This document shows positions 1-8,699 of a stretch of 36,435 nucleotides of DNA, piece after piece. The position numbers and the translations under genes are program-made. Under the pieces are notes generated by a model, which made no database searches, was not told where the DNA came from, and worked only from the letters and a program-made list of their open reading frames with translations. The stretch covers positions 1-36,435 of the forward strand of contig NZ_FNEG01000011.1 in NCBI RefSeq assembly GCF_900100075.1. Reading direction: 5' to 3'. Numbering within the stretch: position 1 is the first letter of the stretch; each line of letters opens with the position of its first letter. This DNA is from Chryseobacterium jejuense. GTDB lineage: Bacteria; Bacteroidota; Bacteroidia; Flavobacteriales; Weeksellaceae.

Positions 1-100
1 CGTCCGTTTCCTTTAGTAGAATAAATGTTCCTTGCTTATCTAAAAGCTCTTCTGCGCTTACCGAATCTCTTTCGTTTTTCAGTGGGGCAAAGATAACAAC
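1..100 (-). other. Possible coding fragment running off the left edge
   Basis: The minus strand is open for about 33 codons from position 100 to the left edge. It reads like real protein, with a hydrophilic stretch containing KNERDSVSAEELLDKQGTF, but it has no ATG and is preceded in frame by two stop codons (101-106). An ATG at 139-141 opens a different frame that stops after about 20 codons. The segment could be the 5' part of a frameshifted gene or a chance open frame. No family is recognised. Confidence is low because most of any gene would lie outside the window. Confidence 0.2.
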
Positions 101-632
101 TTATTACCACGCAAAACAAACTTTGTTAACTTTAATTTCATATTTACGTAATATTTTCACCTAAATAACTGATACCTTGAGAGAAAAATTTTAAACATTT
201 GTTTGGAGAATGAAGTTGGGGAGTTCGAGAGTATGAGAGAGGGAGAGAAATGGGAGTTATATATTATATAATAGACAATATATGATGTGAGATCTCTACT
301 TGGTGCAAGTAAGTTTTGGCTAAAGCCAATGGAAGGTGATTATTTAGTGTAAACGGGCTCCCTTCGACTAAGCTCAGGATTATAGCTCGTTTCTATTGAT
401 ACATTTCTATTTGTTTGGAAAGATTAATTATGGTCTTTTTTAAAATAATGCGTTGGTGAGATCCTTGCAGGATGACAAAGATTACGCAGAACAGAAAGGG
501 AGATGAGGAAATAAAGTAATACAATACTTATTATAGAGGATTCTTTTATAAAATGAGGGCTGTGTATTTTTTATTTTCCCACAGATTGCGCGGATTTGCA
601 CAGAGGACTGGAAATAATTGGATAACCACCCC

Positions 633-675
633 GTCAAAAATTCAAAGAATTTTTGACACCCCTCCAAAGGAGGGG
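633..675. repeat. Paired perfect hairpins, dispersed intergenic repeat type
   Basis: Two perfect inverted repeats lie side by side. GTCAAAAATTC (633-643) pairs with GAATTTTTGAC (647-657) across AAA, and CCCCTCC (659-665) pairs with GGAGGGG (669-675) across AAA. No T-run suited to an intrinsic terminator follows on either strand. The double-hairpin layout resembles REP-like elements. Copy number in the genome cannot be judged from one window. Confidence 0.6.
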
Positions 676-734
676 AATGATGGAAGCCATTCATTATGGA
701 TAATGGTTAATATTACTAATTAATGACACCCATT

Positions 735-790
735 CCCTATTCCCTATTCCCTATTCCCTATTCCCTATTCTCTATTCTCTATTCTCTATT
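735..790. repeat. Heptanucleotide array, 8 units (CCCTATT/CTCTATT)
   Basis: Five CCCTATT units (735-769) are followed without a break by three CTCTATT units (770-790). The period is exactly seven, with one substitution separating the two unit types, which suggests expansion after a point mutation. It lies in non-coding DNA about 340 bases before the nearest downstream promoter. Confidence 0.9.
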
Positions 791-798
791 CCCCGCCA

Positions 799-861
799 CT
801 CATTACTCATTACTCATTACTCATTACTTATTACTTATTACTTATTACTTATTACTTATTA
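799..861. repeat. Heptanucleotide array, 9 units (CTCATTA/CTTATTA)
   Basis: Four CTCATTA units (799-826) are followed by five CTTATTA units (827-861), with an exact seven-base period. Only eight bases (791-798) separate it from the preceding heptanucleotide array, and both show the same two-block structure with one base changed. Confidence 0.9.
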
Positions 862-1130
862 CTTAATATATATAATTCAGGTCCACTACCCTAGCCCCGA
901 TAGAAACGGTTACCCCACAGCATGCGTTGGTGAGAGAAAGGGATTGAGCGTTGGAGGGCAATGGTGCGAGGAGTATGAGTGGAGAGCGGGAGTAAGCTCC
1001 TAAATAGATGATCGAAATAAAGAGTTCTTATCTTAATTATTAATAGAATGCTTCTTATTTCATTCACTTGCTCAACTATGATAATAGATGCAATAGTGAT
1101 AAAAGCGGAATGTATTTTTTTTCGATTGCT

Positions 1131-1138
1131 TACATTTG
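1131..1138 (+). promoter_or_regulatory. Candidate -7 promoter box for the M16 peptidase gene
   Basis: TACATTTG matches the Bacteroidota -7 consensus TAnnTTTG exactly. It lies 30 bases before the ATG at 1168, which would give a leader of roughly 20-25 bases. No clear -33 TTTG or TTG element was found at the usual spacing. The box lies inside the longer open frame that begins at 1048, which argues against that upstream start. Confidence 0.5.
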
Positions 1139-1167
1139 TAGTACATTCTTACTATATTAGGGATGAA

Positions 1168-4047
1168 ATGAATTCATATATGACAGACAGAAAATATAAA
1201 GAAGCGGTTCATACAGATACAAACCACTACGAATATACTACGGTAACCCACGATAAAAATAAAGTAAGAATCTACACATTGAAGAACGGACTGAAGGTTT
1301 TCCTTGCCCAAAACTTTGACGCCCCAAGAATTCAAACTTTTATTCCGGTAAGAACAGGTAGCAATAATGATCCTGCAGATAATACGGGATTGGCTCATTA
1401 TCTGGAACACATGATGTTTAAAGGAACATCTAAGATAGGAACTCAGAATTGGGAAAAAGAAAAGGAACTTCTGGATCAAATCTCTGCACTTTATGAAGAA
1501 CATAAAGCTGAACAGGACTCTGAAAAGAAAAAAGATATCTATAAAAAAATAGACGAAGTATCTCAGGAAGCAAGCCAGTATGCTATTGCCAATGAATATG
1601 ACAAAGCTATTTCTTCACTAGGTGCTACGGGAACTAATGCTCATACCTGGTTTGATGAAACCGTTTATAAAAATAATATCCCGAATAATGAACTGGAAAA
1701 ATGGCTGAAAATAGAAAAAGAAAGGTTTTCTGAAATCGTTCTGCGTCTTTTCCATACGGAACTAGAATCTGTATATGAAGAATTTAACAGGGCTCAGGAT
1801 AATGACTCAAGGTTGGTGAACTATGAATTGATGGCAGCTCTTTTCCCAACTCATCCCAATGGGCAGCAAACCACATTAGGTAAACCCGAACATTTGAAGA
1901 ATCCTTCTATGAAGGCCATTCATAAGTATTTTGATGAATACTATGTTCCTAATAATTATGCTATGGTATTGGTTGGGGATTTTGATTTTGAAGAGACTAT
2001 TCAATTGGTAGACCAATATTTTGGTACGCTTCCTTATAGAGAGCTTCCCAAAAAGACTCCTATTATTGAGCAGCCTATTGCAGAAGTTGTAGAGAAAACT
2101 GTAAAAAGTCCTACTACTCCACGCGTTCAGCTGGCCTGGAGAACGGATAGTTATGGAACAAGAGAAGCAATGCTTGCTGATATTGTTGCGAATATTCTAA
2201 GCAACAGAGGTGAGGCCGGTTTATTGGATCTTCATATCAATCAGACTCAGAAAATGCTTTGGGCACAGGCTTTCTCCGTAGGATTAAAACAATATGGCTA
2301 TTTTTCTATTGTTGCCGTTCCGAAAGAAACCCAAACTTTGCAAGAGGCAACGGATATGGTTTTGGAGGAAATAGAACTTATCAAGAAGGGAGATTTCCCG
2401 GATTGGATGCTGCCTGCTATTATTAATGATTTCAAACTTCAGAGAATGAAAGGCCTTGAAACCGCAGAAGGCCTGGCCACTACTCTATATGATATTTATA
2501 TAAAAGGAAGAAGCTGGGAACAAGAACTGAATGAAATGGATGAATACGCAAGTTTCACCAAAGAGGACATTACCAGTTTTGCTAATGATTTCTTTAAGCA
2601 CAATTATGTTGTTATTAATAAAGAAAAAGGAGTTAATGATAAGTTATTGAGAGTGGATAATCCAGGAATTACTCCTGTTAAGATTAACCGTGATGCACAA
2701 TCTGAGTTTTTACAGGAAATCTTATCTGATAAGACTGCAGATATTAAACCTGAATTCATAGATTACCAAAAGGAAATTGCCACTGATAAGAATAAAGGGA
2801 AAAAGTTGAGTTTTGTAAAGAATAAGTACAACGATATCGCCCAGGTTCATTTTATTTTCCCATTTGGAAGTGATAATGACCGTGAACTGGGAATTTCAAC
2901 TCAGTTGCTTCAATATTTAGGGACCGATGAGCTTTCTCCTGAGGATCTTAAAAAGGAGTTTTTCAAAATTGGAGTCAGCAATGATTTTAAAACAACCAAT
3001 AACCAGCTAATCATTTCCCTGAGCGGACTGGAAGAGAATATTGAAAAAGGAATTGCCCTTTTGCAGCAATGGATGTACCGTGTACAACCGGATCAGGAAA
3101 TCTATAATCAATTTGTGGGAACTGTGTTGGAAAACCGTCAGGCTGTAAAAAAAGATAAAAACCGTATCATGACAGCGCTGACTAACTATACTAAATTGGG
3201 AAGTACTTCACGTTTTACAGATATTATCTCTAAAGAAGAACTTGAAAGCAGTAAGGCTGAAGTATTCACAGATCGGATGAAAAAGCTGTTCAAGTATCCT
3301 TACCAGATTTTCTTTTATGGAAAAGATTTTGAAGCTTTCAAAGGGTATATTGGCAAATACACTGAAACCGAGAGCCTTCAGATTCCAGAACCGAAACAAT
3401 ACCCTGAACCTGCTACCGGCGGAAATGTATACTTTATTAATTATGACATGGTTCAGATGGAAATGAGCAAGATTGGTAAGGGGAATATGGTTAATCCGGC
3501 TTATTTTGGAAAAGTGAATGTTTTTAATGAGTATTTTGGACGAGGATTGTCTTCTATTGTTTTCCAGGAGATCCGTGAGAGTAAAAGTTTAGCCTATTCC
3601 GCTTATGTTTCTTATGCAGCTAATGCTGAGCTGAATCATCCGGATTATATTACCACTTATATCGGAACACAGCCAGACAAACTGATGATTGCAGTTGATA
3701 CCATGAACGAGCTGATGAATGAGCTTCCTGAAGTTACCATTCAGTTTGAAAATGCTAAAAATGCAGCGTTAAAACAGATTGCATCTACCAGAATAACCAG
3801 AAACAATATATTCTTTAATACTTTAAGGCTAAAGAAACTGGGAATTTACCATGATTTCAGAAAAGACATCTTTGAACAGATCCAGGCATTGAAGTTTGAA
3901 GACATCAGACAGTTTTATCAGTCGGAAATTCAATCCGTAGATTTTAATACAGCCATTATCGGTAAAAAGGAAAACCTGAATATGGAAGCTGTAAGTAAAA
4001 TGGAAACATTTACAGAAGTAAGCCTGAAGGATATTTTTGGACATTAA
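1168..4047 (+). CDS. M16 family zinc metallopeptidase (insulinase/pitrilysin-like), 959 aa
   Basis: A long two-lobed M16 peptidase. The inverted zinc motif HxxEH is HYLEH at residues 77-81 of the chosen start, and the third zinc ligand is probably a Glu of the ELESVYEEF stretch about 130 residues later, after an insertion rich in Lys and Glu. Family members degrade peptides in a closed chamber formed by N- and C-terminal M16 lobes, and the length fits a fused two-lobe enzyme. The open frame reaches back to an ATG at 1048, but those 40 extra codons have atypical composition and span a promoter-like box, so ATG 1168 is preferred (ATG 1180 is also possible). From this start there is no signal peptide, suggesting a cytoplasmic enzyme. 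It stands alone and ends at a strong terminator. Confidence 0.85.
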   Translation: MNSYMTDRKYKEAVHTDTNHYEYTTVTHDKNKVRIYTLKNGLKVFLAQNFDAPRIQTFIPVRTGSNNDPADNTGLAHYLEHMMFKGTSKIGTQNWEKEKELLDQISALYEEHKAEQDSEKKKDIYKKIDEVSQEASQYAIANEYDKAISSLGATGTNAHTWFDETVYKNNIPNNELEKWLKIEKERFSEIVLRLFHTELESVYEEFNRAQDNDSRLVNYELMAALFPTHPNGQQTTLGKPEHLKNPSMKAIHKYFDEYYVPNNYAMVLVGDFDFEETIQLVDQYFGTLPYRELPKKTPIIEQPIAEVVEKTVKSPTTPRVQLAWRTDSYGTREAMLADIVANILSNRGEAGLLDLHINQTQKMLWAQAFSVGLKQYGYFSIVAVPKETQTLQEATDMVLEEIELIKKGDFPDWMLPAIINDFKLQRMKGLETAEGLATTLYDIYIKGRSWEQELNEMDEYASFTKEDITSFANDFFKHNYVVINKEKGVNDKLLRVDNPGITPVKINRDAQSEFLQEILSDKTADIKPEFIDYQKEIATDKNKGKKLSFVKNKYNDIAQVHFIFPFGSDNDRELGISTQLLQYLGTDELSPEDLKKEFFKIGVSNDFKTTNNQLIISLSGLEENIEKGIALLQQWMYRVQPDQEIYNQFVGTVLENRQAVKKDKNRIMTALTNYTKLGSTSRFTDIISKEELESSKAEVFTDRMKKLFKYPYQIFFYGKDFEAFKGYIGKYTETESLQIPEPKQYPEPATGGNVYFINYDMVQMEMSKIGKGNMVNPAYFGKVNVFNEYFGRGLSSIVFQEIRESKSLAYSAYVSYAANAELNHPDYITTYIGTQPDKLMIAVDTMNELMNELPEVTIQFENAKNAALKQIASTRITRNNIFFNTLRLKKLGIYHDFRKDIFEQIQALKFEDIRQFYQSEIQSVDFNTAIIGKKENLNMEAVSKMETFTEVSLKDIFGH

Positions 4048-4051
4048 AAAT

Positions 4052-4089
4052 AAAAAGCCGCTCAAAATCTTTATTGAGCGGCTTTTTTT
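4052..4089. terminator. Bidirectional intrinsic terminator
   Basis: AGCCGCTCAA (4056-4065) pairs with TTGAGCGGCT (4074-4083) across an eight-base loop, flanked by an A-run on the left and T7 on the right. The symmetrical flanks let it serve both the plus-strand peptidase gene ending at 4047 and the convergent minus-strand acetyltransferase gene ending at 4126. Confidence 0.85.
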
Positions 4090-4125
4090 ATTTTCTAAGT
4101 GATGGTACTAAATGATCATTGTAGT

Positions 4126-5205
4126 TTACGTCATCATACAATCTCCATCACCATCCTGATAATGTGGATTAAATCCTTCCGGAAGACTTTGGAGTAACTG
4201 TTTATGAAACAGATATCTTCTTTCAAAATCACGCTCATAGATCTTTGGAAATATTTTTGAATGTTCAATTTCTTTATTAAGCTCATGCTGATAACTGGTG
4301 AGAGCCTTTATCTTATTTTTAACTACAAAATAGCTCAAAAAGTCAATAAAATTTCCCATCCCTGATTGGGAAAACAAATACGGAATTTTAAGATATCCAT
4401 CCCTTAAAAGTAACAGGGAACAAACTGTTAGAGAATTCTGGTGATCATATACTTTGATCCAGAAATATTTAAAATTTTCTGCATAGCTTGAAAACAGATA
4501 TTTTTCATCTTTTCTTTCTCCTTTCAACACCCATGGATACTTTATAGACAGGTTAATTTCATTTGCATTTCTCCTGCTTTGAAAGCCGTTTACAAAGTCT
4601 GCACTTTCGCCATCAATATGATCCAGAATTTCGAAATGAAAATCTGGTTTTCTGATCAACATATTCTTTATCGAAATTACAGAATTGGCAGTAAAATCCA
4701 CAAGAGAAAAAAAAGGCCTAAATAGGTTTGTGTTAGGCTTTTTATCAGGGATAATGGTTGCCAGATCTGTATTAAAGTAGAAACGCTTCCCTCTTTTAGG
4801 CAAAATATATTCAAAAGACCCCATAATCTTATAAAGAGTTTCTGCTTCCTGAGTAAACTCCGTAATGGCAATTTGTTCCTCATATATTTCCATGGCTTTT
4901 TCCAGAAGTCTTTTTGCTATTTTTTTCCCCCGAAACTCTTCGCTTACATAAAGAGTGCTCAGCCATGCATATCTTATCTCCTTTTCCTCAAGTACAAAGC
5001 GATCAGGAAAACACCCCAAATACCCAGCTAATTTTTCATTATAGAAAGCCAGAATAAGAAGTATCTGTTCATCTGTTGCTTTTGGATTATTGATATGTGA
5101 TAGGGCACGATGTTCCGTGATGGGAAGAAAATCATACTGCTTAAATTCTCCCGATGATACAAAGTCTTCCAGTTGTTTTTTATTAAGTGTCTTCAGTTTT
5201 ATCAT
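4126..5205 (-). CDS. GNAT family acyltransferase, 359 aa
   Basis: The N-terminal half (about residues 1-150) resembles a GNAT fold: the strand YAWLSTLYVSEEFRGKKIAK contains an acyl-CoA binding loop of the R-G-K-K-I-A type, close to the Q/RxxGxG/A signature. The C-terminal 200 residues are not recognised and could be a second GNAT-like domain. The ATG overlaps the stop of the upstream deacetylase gene (ATGA, four bases), so the two are probably translationally coupled and act together. A role in modifying a cell-surface sugar or lipid is plausible from the partner gene but is only inference. There is no signal peptide. Transcription probably ends at the shared terminator 4052-4089. Confidence 0.7.
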   Translation of the reverse strand: MIKLKTLNKKQLEDFVSSGEFKQYDFLPITEHRALSHINNPKATDEQILLILAFYNEKLAGYLGCFPDRFVLEEKEIRYAWLSTLYVSEEFRGKKIAKRLLEKAMEIYEEQIAITEFTQEAETLYKIMGSFEYILPKRGKRFYFNTDLATIIPDKKPNTNLFRPFFSLVDFTANSVISIKNMLIRKPDFHFEILDHIDGESADFVNGFQSRRNANEINLSIKYPWVLKGERKDEKYLFSSYAENFKYFWIKVYDHQNSLTVCSLLLLRDGYLKIPYLFSQSGMGNFIDFLSYFVVKNKIKALTSYQHELNKEIEHSKIFPKIYERDFERRYLFHKQLLQSLPEGFNPHYQDGDGDCMMT

Positions 5206-6203
5206 TTTCTCACAATCATATTTTTATTGAGCAGCTTTTTCAATCTGAAATAAGCAATTTCTTTTTTCAGTATTCTTTCTGCGCTTTCACCCATTTCCAT
5301 TGGAACTCTCTGAAAATTCCTTTTTTCGCTGTCCAGTTTAATTCCTGCAGCTCCAAAACTGCAGAATATTTCTTTATTTTTAAAAAGTTCTTCAAAAAAC
5401 TCATTTTTCACGCCAAAATCAGTGAAAGGAAATGCAAAACTTTCATACAGGACATCATTTTCCTTTAGATAAGCGAAGGTTTTATGAATAGATTCCATCT
5501 GCTGTTCCAGAGATAAAGCTCCGAATCTTGGGTGATCCCAGCCATGAGAAGATATTCCAAAGCCTCTATTGGTAAGATTCTTCAACTCCTCAGTACTCAA
5601 ATAAGGTTTGTATTCTTGTAAATAGGATTGAAAATCAACTTCAAACTTTTCAGCAAGCAGATCCAAAATATCTTTTTCCTGGTACGTGATTTTTAAAATT
5701 TCTTTTTTCAAAATTTCTGTAGTAGCCTGGCTACCGGAAGAAAGAATAGTATATATTTCAGGATGTACAGATTTTTTCTTTTCCAAAGTCTCTATAAGCA
5801 GACTGGCTTTGCATCTGAACATGATCTCTTTATTATCAATGAAAGCCGGATTTATAAAATTACAGGCATAAATTCCTTTACGCTCCAGAATCGGGGCAAC
5901 AATATCGTAAAACTCTCTGAAACCATCATCAAAAGTAAGTAAAGCAATCTTTTTTTGAGGCTTAAAGTTCCCCGAAGTAAAATCTTTGAATTCCGCCCAG
6001 TTTACCCACTGAAAATGTTTTGAAAAACAATCTATATCCGCTTCAAACTGCTTAATGTTCTTATATCGGATCACATTTCTGATATGGGGAAGATTTTCAT
6101 TGGAAACACAATGATAAACAGGTAAACAATAATTTAACGGAAAAGTCTTCCCGAAATAAGCTGTTTCAAAAACAGTAAATAGATTAATGAGCTGATCCTT
6201 CAT
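5202..6203 (-). CDS. Polysaccharide deacetylase family protein (NodB homology), 333 aa
   Basis: This is a carbohydrate esterase family 4-like protein. The TFDDG motif is at residues 90-94, where the Asp pair normally gives the catalytic base and a metal ligand. The second metal-binding motif is SHGWDHPRF, with His220 and His224. About 125 residues lie between the two, longer than in compact NodB domains. Enzymes of the family remove N- or O-acetyl groups from polysaccharides such as peptidoglycan, chitin or exopolysaccharide; the substrate here is unknown. No signal peptide is obvious. The gene is first in a two-gene unit with the acetyltransferase, overlapping it by four bases, so an acetylation/deacetylation pair is plausible but unproven. 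Confidence 0.8.
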   Translation of the reverse strand: MKDQLINLFTVFETAYFGKTFPLNYCLPVYHCVSNENLPHIRNVIRYKNIKQFEADIDCFSKHFQWVNWAEFKDFTSGNFKPQKKIALLTFDDGFREFYDIVAPILERKGIYACNFINPAFIDNKEIMFRCKASLLIETLEKKKSVHPEIYTILSSGSQATTEILKKEILKITYQEKDILDLLAEKFEVDFQSYLQEYKPYLSTEELKNLTNRGFGISSHGWDHPRFGALSLEQQMESIHKTFAYLKENDVLYESFAFPFTDFGVKNEFFEELFKNKEIFCSFGAAGIKLDSEKRNFQRVPMEMGESAERILKKEIAYFRLKKLLNKNMIVRK

Positions 6204-6210
6204 CCTAAAA

Positions 6211-6252
6211 ATAAAAAGAATCTATTCAAAATACATTCGAATAGATTCTTTA
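6211..6252 (-). terminator. Intrinsic terminator after the S46 peptidase gene
   Basis: AAAGAATCTATTC (6215-6227) pairs perfectly with GAATAGATTCTTT (6239-6251) across an 11-base loop. The A-rich left flank becomes a U-run on the minus strand, so it fits termination of the gene ending at 6271. Confidence 0.75.
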
Positions 6253-6270
6253 AAGGTATAACTTTTAAAA

Positions 6271-8409
6271 TTATTTTATCACTTTCATTTCATCAACAAG
6301 CCATTTAGCATCTGCAAATTTCTCAACGATGAAAAGGATATATTTTGTATCTACCATAATGTTTCTACTGAAACGTGGATCGAAATTGATATCACTCATA
6401 GTTCCCTCCCACTGTCTGTCGAAATTAAGACCTATAAGGTTTCCGTTCGCATCAAGGGTTGGGCTTCCTGAATTTCCACCTGTTGTATGGTTGGTAGCTG
6501 TAAATCCTACTGGAACGTCACCTGTTTTATCTTTATAGATTCCGAAGTCTTTCTTGTTGTAAAGTTCAATCAGTTTCTTAGGAACGTCAAATTCATAATC
6601 TCCAGGAACATATTTCTCCATTACCCCTGCAAGGTGAGTCTGGTATCCGTAAGAAACGGCATCTCTTGGAGCAGATCCTTTAATCTTACCATACGTTACA
6701 CGAAGCGTAGAGTTTGCATCCGGGAAGAATTTTCTGTCTTTATCTGTCTCCATCTGCTGAGCCATAAACTTCTTCTGCAATGCATCAATTTTCGTCTGAA
6801 GTGAAGAATATTGTGGATCTGCTGCTTTCAAATAAGTCTCTTTCATAGAAACATAAAGCTGATAGATAGGATCTTTTTTCAAAGTCTTGATCAACTTATC
6901 CTGATTAGAGAATGCTTTATCAATATCTGCAGTTAATGTTCCACCATTTACAGCTGTTCTACCTGTAATGATAGAGTTTTTAGACATATCTTCTATAACA
7001 GGGATGTTTGCATTTTCATCCTTATACTTACTGAATCCTGCCGGTAAAAACTGAGAAGCAGTTTTGTTGGTATATAAAGCCAGTAGTTTTGCGGTTACTT
7101 TAGCATCAAGTTCTGCGCTATAATCTTTATAGAAAGAAGTAAGTTTTGTTTTTAGCTTCGTAAGCTCCTTCTCATCCATTCTTCCAGCTTCTACAGACGC
7201 CACAAAGTCATAGTAATCTCCTGCAAGCTTTAATGTTTCAGCATTTCTTACCACTTCTGTGTAATATGCATTGTTCAGTGCGTAAGGAGCCTGTTCATTG
7301 TAAAGTTTGTTCAGTTGATCTAAAGTTGTTTTAACTTCAGGATTTTTAGCAACCAGAGAGCCTTCATACATTACTTTCTTCTCAACAGCATTGGATTTCT
7401 TTAATCCTTCTACTTCACCAATCCATTTTTTCCAGTAATTGGCTACAGATGCATATTTGGAAGCATATTTAATACGTGTTTCGTTATCTACACGCATTCT
7501 TTCGTCCAAAGTTTTTAAAGCAACATCACGTACAGCAATTCTTGCAGGATCAATATCCTTCATGATCTTTTCTACTGCTACTGCCGGAAGATATTCTGTA
7601 GTTCTTCCCGGGAATCCGAATACAAATGTGAAATCATTCTCATTCTTATCCTTGATAGAAACAGGTAAATAATGCTTCGGAGTGTAAGGAACGTTATCTT
7701 TTGAATATTCTGCAGGCTTGTTGTCTTTGTCTGCATAGATTCTGAACATTGAGAAATCTCCGGTATGTCTTGGCCAGACCCAGTTGTCTGTATCACTTCC
7801 GAATTTTCCGATGCTTTGAGGCGGTGCCCCAACAAGACGGATATCCTTGTAGGTTTCGATGGTATAAGCATAGTACTTGTTTCCATAGTACATTGGCTTT
7901 ATCATGATCGATTGGAAAGATTCAATTTTCTGAGAGTTTTTATAAACCTCAATATTGTTGTTGATCTTTTTAGTAAGCTCAGGCTCTGTAAGGTTATCAG
8001 TTCCTTCCAAAATCTGGAAACTTACATCTTTTATATCTACGATAAAATCTACTTTTACTCCCGGGTTAGGAAGCTCACCATTCATATTTTTAGCCCAGAA
8101 ACCATTTGAAAGAAGGTCATTCTGAACCGTAGAATGCGCCTGAATCTGTCCAAAACCACAGTGGTGGTTAGTCAGTAGTAATCCCTTCGGAGAGATGATC
8201 TCAGCAGTACATCCGCCGTTAAACTGTACCACGGCATCCTTTATACTTGGTTTCTGAGGATTGAAAATTTCTTTTGCGGAGATTTTCATTCCCAAATCCT
8301 TCATTTCCTTTTCATTCAGTTCTGTGGGAATCCACATTCCACCATATTGTTGTGCAAATGCCATTGCAGCCGGCAAAAGAAATACGGATAAAAGTATCTT
8401 TTTTGTCAT
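6271..8409 (-). CDS. S46 family dipeptidyl peptidase, DPP11 type, 712 aa
   Basis: A secreted serine peptidase. A signal peptide ending near AFA-QQ precedes the mature N-terminus. The catalytic His lies in TNHHCGF (about residues 80-86) and the catalytic Ser in GGNSGSP (about residue 647). Eighteen residues after that Ser is an Arg in FDRQWEG, the position where Arg marks DPP11 (cleaves after Asp/Glu) and Gly marks DPP7 (hydrophobic P1), so DPP11 specificity is inferred. The enzyme would release dipeptides in the periplasm during peptide feeding by an asaccharolytic flavobacterium. The open frame extends two codons upstream to a TTG at 8415; the ATG at 8409 is chosen as the normal start. The gene stands alone with its own terminator. 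Confidence 0.9.
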   Translation of the reverse strand: MTKKILLSVFLLPAAMAFAQQYGGMWIPTELNEKEMKDLGMKISAKEIFNPQKPSIKDAVVQFNGGCTAEIISPKGLLLTNHHCGFGQIQAHSTVQNDLLSNGFWAKNMNGELPNPGVKVDFIVDIKDVSFQILEGTDNLTEPELTKKINNNIEVYKNSQKIESFQSIMIKPMYYGNKYYAYTIETYKDIRLVGAPPQSIGKFGSDTDNWVWPRHTGDFSMFRIYADKDNKPAEYSKDNVPYTPKHYLPVSIKDKNENDFTFVFGFPGRTTEYLPAVAVEKIMKDIDPARIAVRDVALKTLDERMRVDNETRIKYASKYASVANYWKKWIGEVEGLKKSNAVEKKVMYEGSLVAKNPEVKTTLDQLNKLYNEQAPYALNNAYYTEVVRNAETLKLAGDYYDFVASVEAGRMDEKELTKLKTKLTSFYKDYSAELDAKVTAKLLALYTNKTASQFLPAGFSKYKDENANIPVIEDMSKNSIITGRTAVNGGTLTADIDKAFSNQDKLIKTLKKDPIYQLYVSMKETYLKAADPQYSSLQTKIDALQKKFMAQQMETDKDRKFFPDANSTLRVTYGKIKGSAPRDAVSYGYQTHLAGVMEKYVPGDYEFDVPKKLIELYNKKDFGIYKDKTGDVPVGFTATNHTTGGNSGSPTLDANGNLIGLNFDRQWEGTMSDINFDPRFSRNIMVDTKYILFIVEKFADAKWLVDEMKVIK

Positions 8410-8609
8410 AATCAAAATTTTGCCCGAATTTACGAAGAAAAATAGGAATAGGCCCCATAAAACGAGGGTAAAAATGTCAATAGTGAATTTTGCTTCACAA
8501 ATGAAACGTCAATAGTCCGTTTTTACTTCGTAAGTGAATGCTGAATTCCTAGCATTTATAAAAATTAACAAAGGAAGCGAATTGATTATTCATTATTGAT
8601 ATCTCCTCT

Positions 8610-8641
8610 ACCCTCATACTCTCCCACTCTCCTACTCATCC
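8610..8641. repeat. Degenerate octanucleotide repeat, 4 units
   Basis: Four units of eight bases (ACCCTCAT, ACTCTCCC, ACTCTCCT, ACTCATCC) lie in the gap before the NlpE-like lipoprotein gene. The units differ at two to four positions, so this is an old or low-complexity array. Confidence 0.5.
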
Positions 8642-8699
8642 TTGGCTCAATTTTTGATTAAAATCTGTCAGTTTAAAAAACATACTTAAATTAATTATT

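Larger units (their letters stand above)
101..1130. other. Long intergenic region rich in short dispersed repeats
   Basis: No gene could be supported over about 1 kb. The region holds purine-rich low-complexity sequence (about 200-250), a CCCTTCGACTAAGCTCAGGA phrase (360-379), an AGATCCTTGCAGGATGACAA phrase (about 460-479), two adjacent perfect hairpins (633-675) and two heptanucleotide arrays (735-861). Phrases of this kind recur between genes in Chryseobacterium-type genomes (general knowledge, not searched here). A 70-codon minus-strand open frame at 482-694 runs through the hairpins and is judged spurious. Confidence 0.6.

Noticed and set aside
1..14. 14-base match between the left edge and the 3' end of the lipoprotein gene at about 30623-30636
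   Set aside because: A shared 14-mer is expected by chance in a window of this size, and no longer similarity surrounds it.
482..694. 70-codon minus-strand open frame
   Set aside because: It runs through the paired hairpins and repeat phrases, has no family pattern, and its composition matches non-coding repeat DNA.
735..861. CRISPR array
   Set aside because: The units are seven bases long and directly abutting, with no spacers; this is a simple-sequence repeat.
7578..7886. 102-codon minus-strand open frame inside the S46 peptidase gene
   Set aside because: It overlaps a well-supported gene in another frame on the same strand and has no start context or family pattern.
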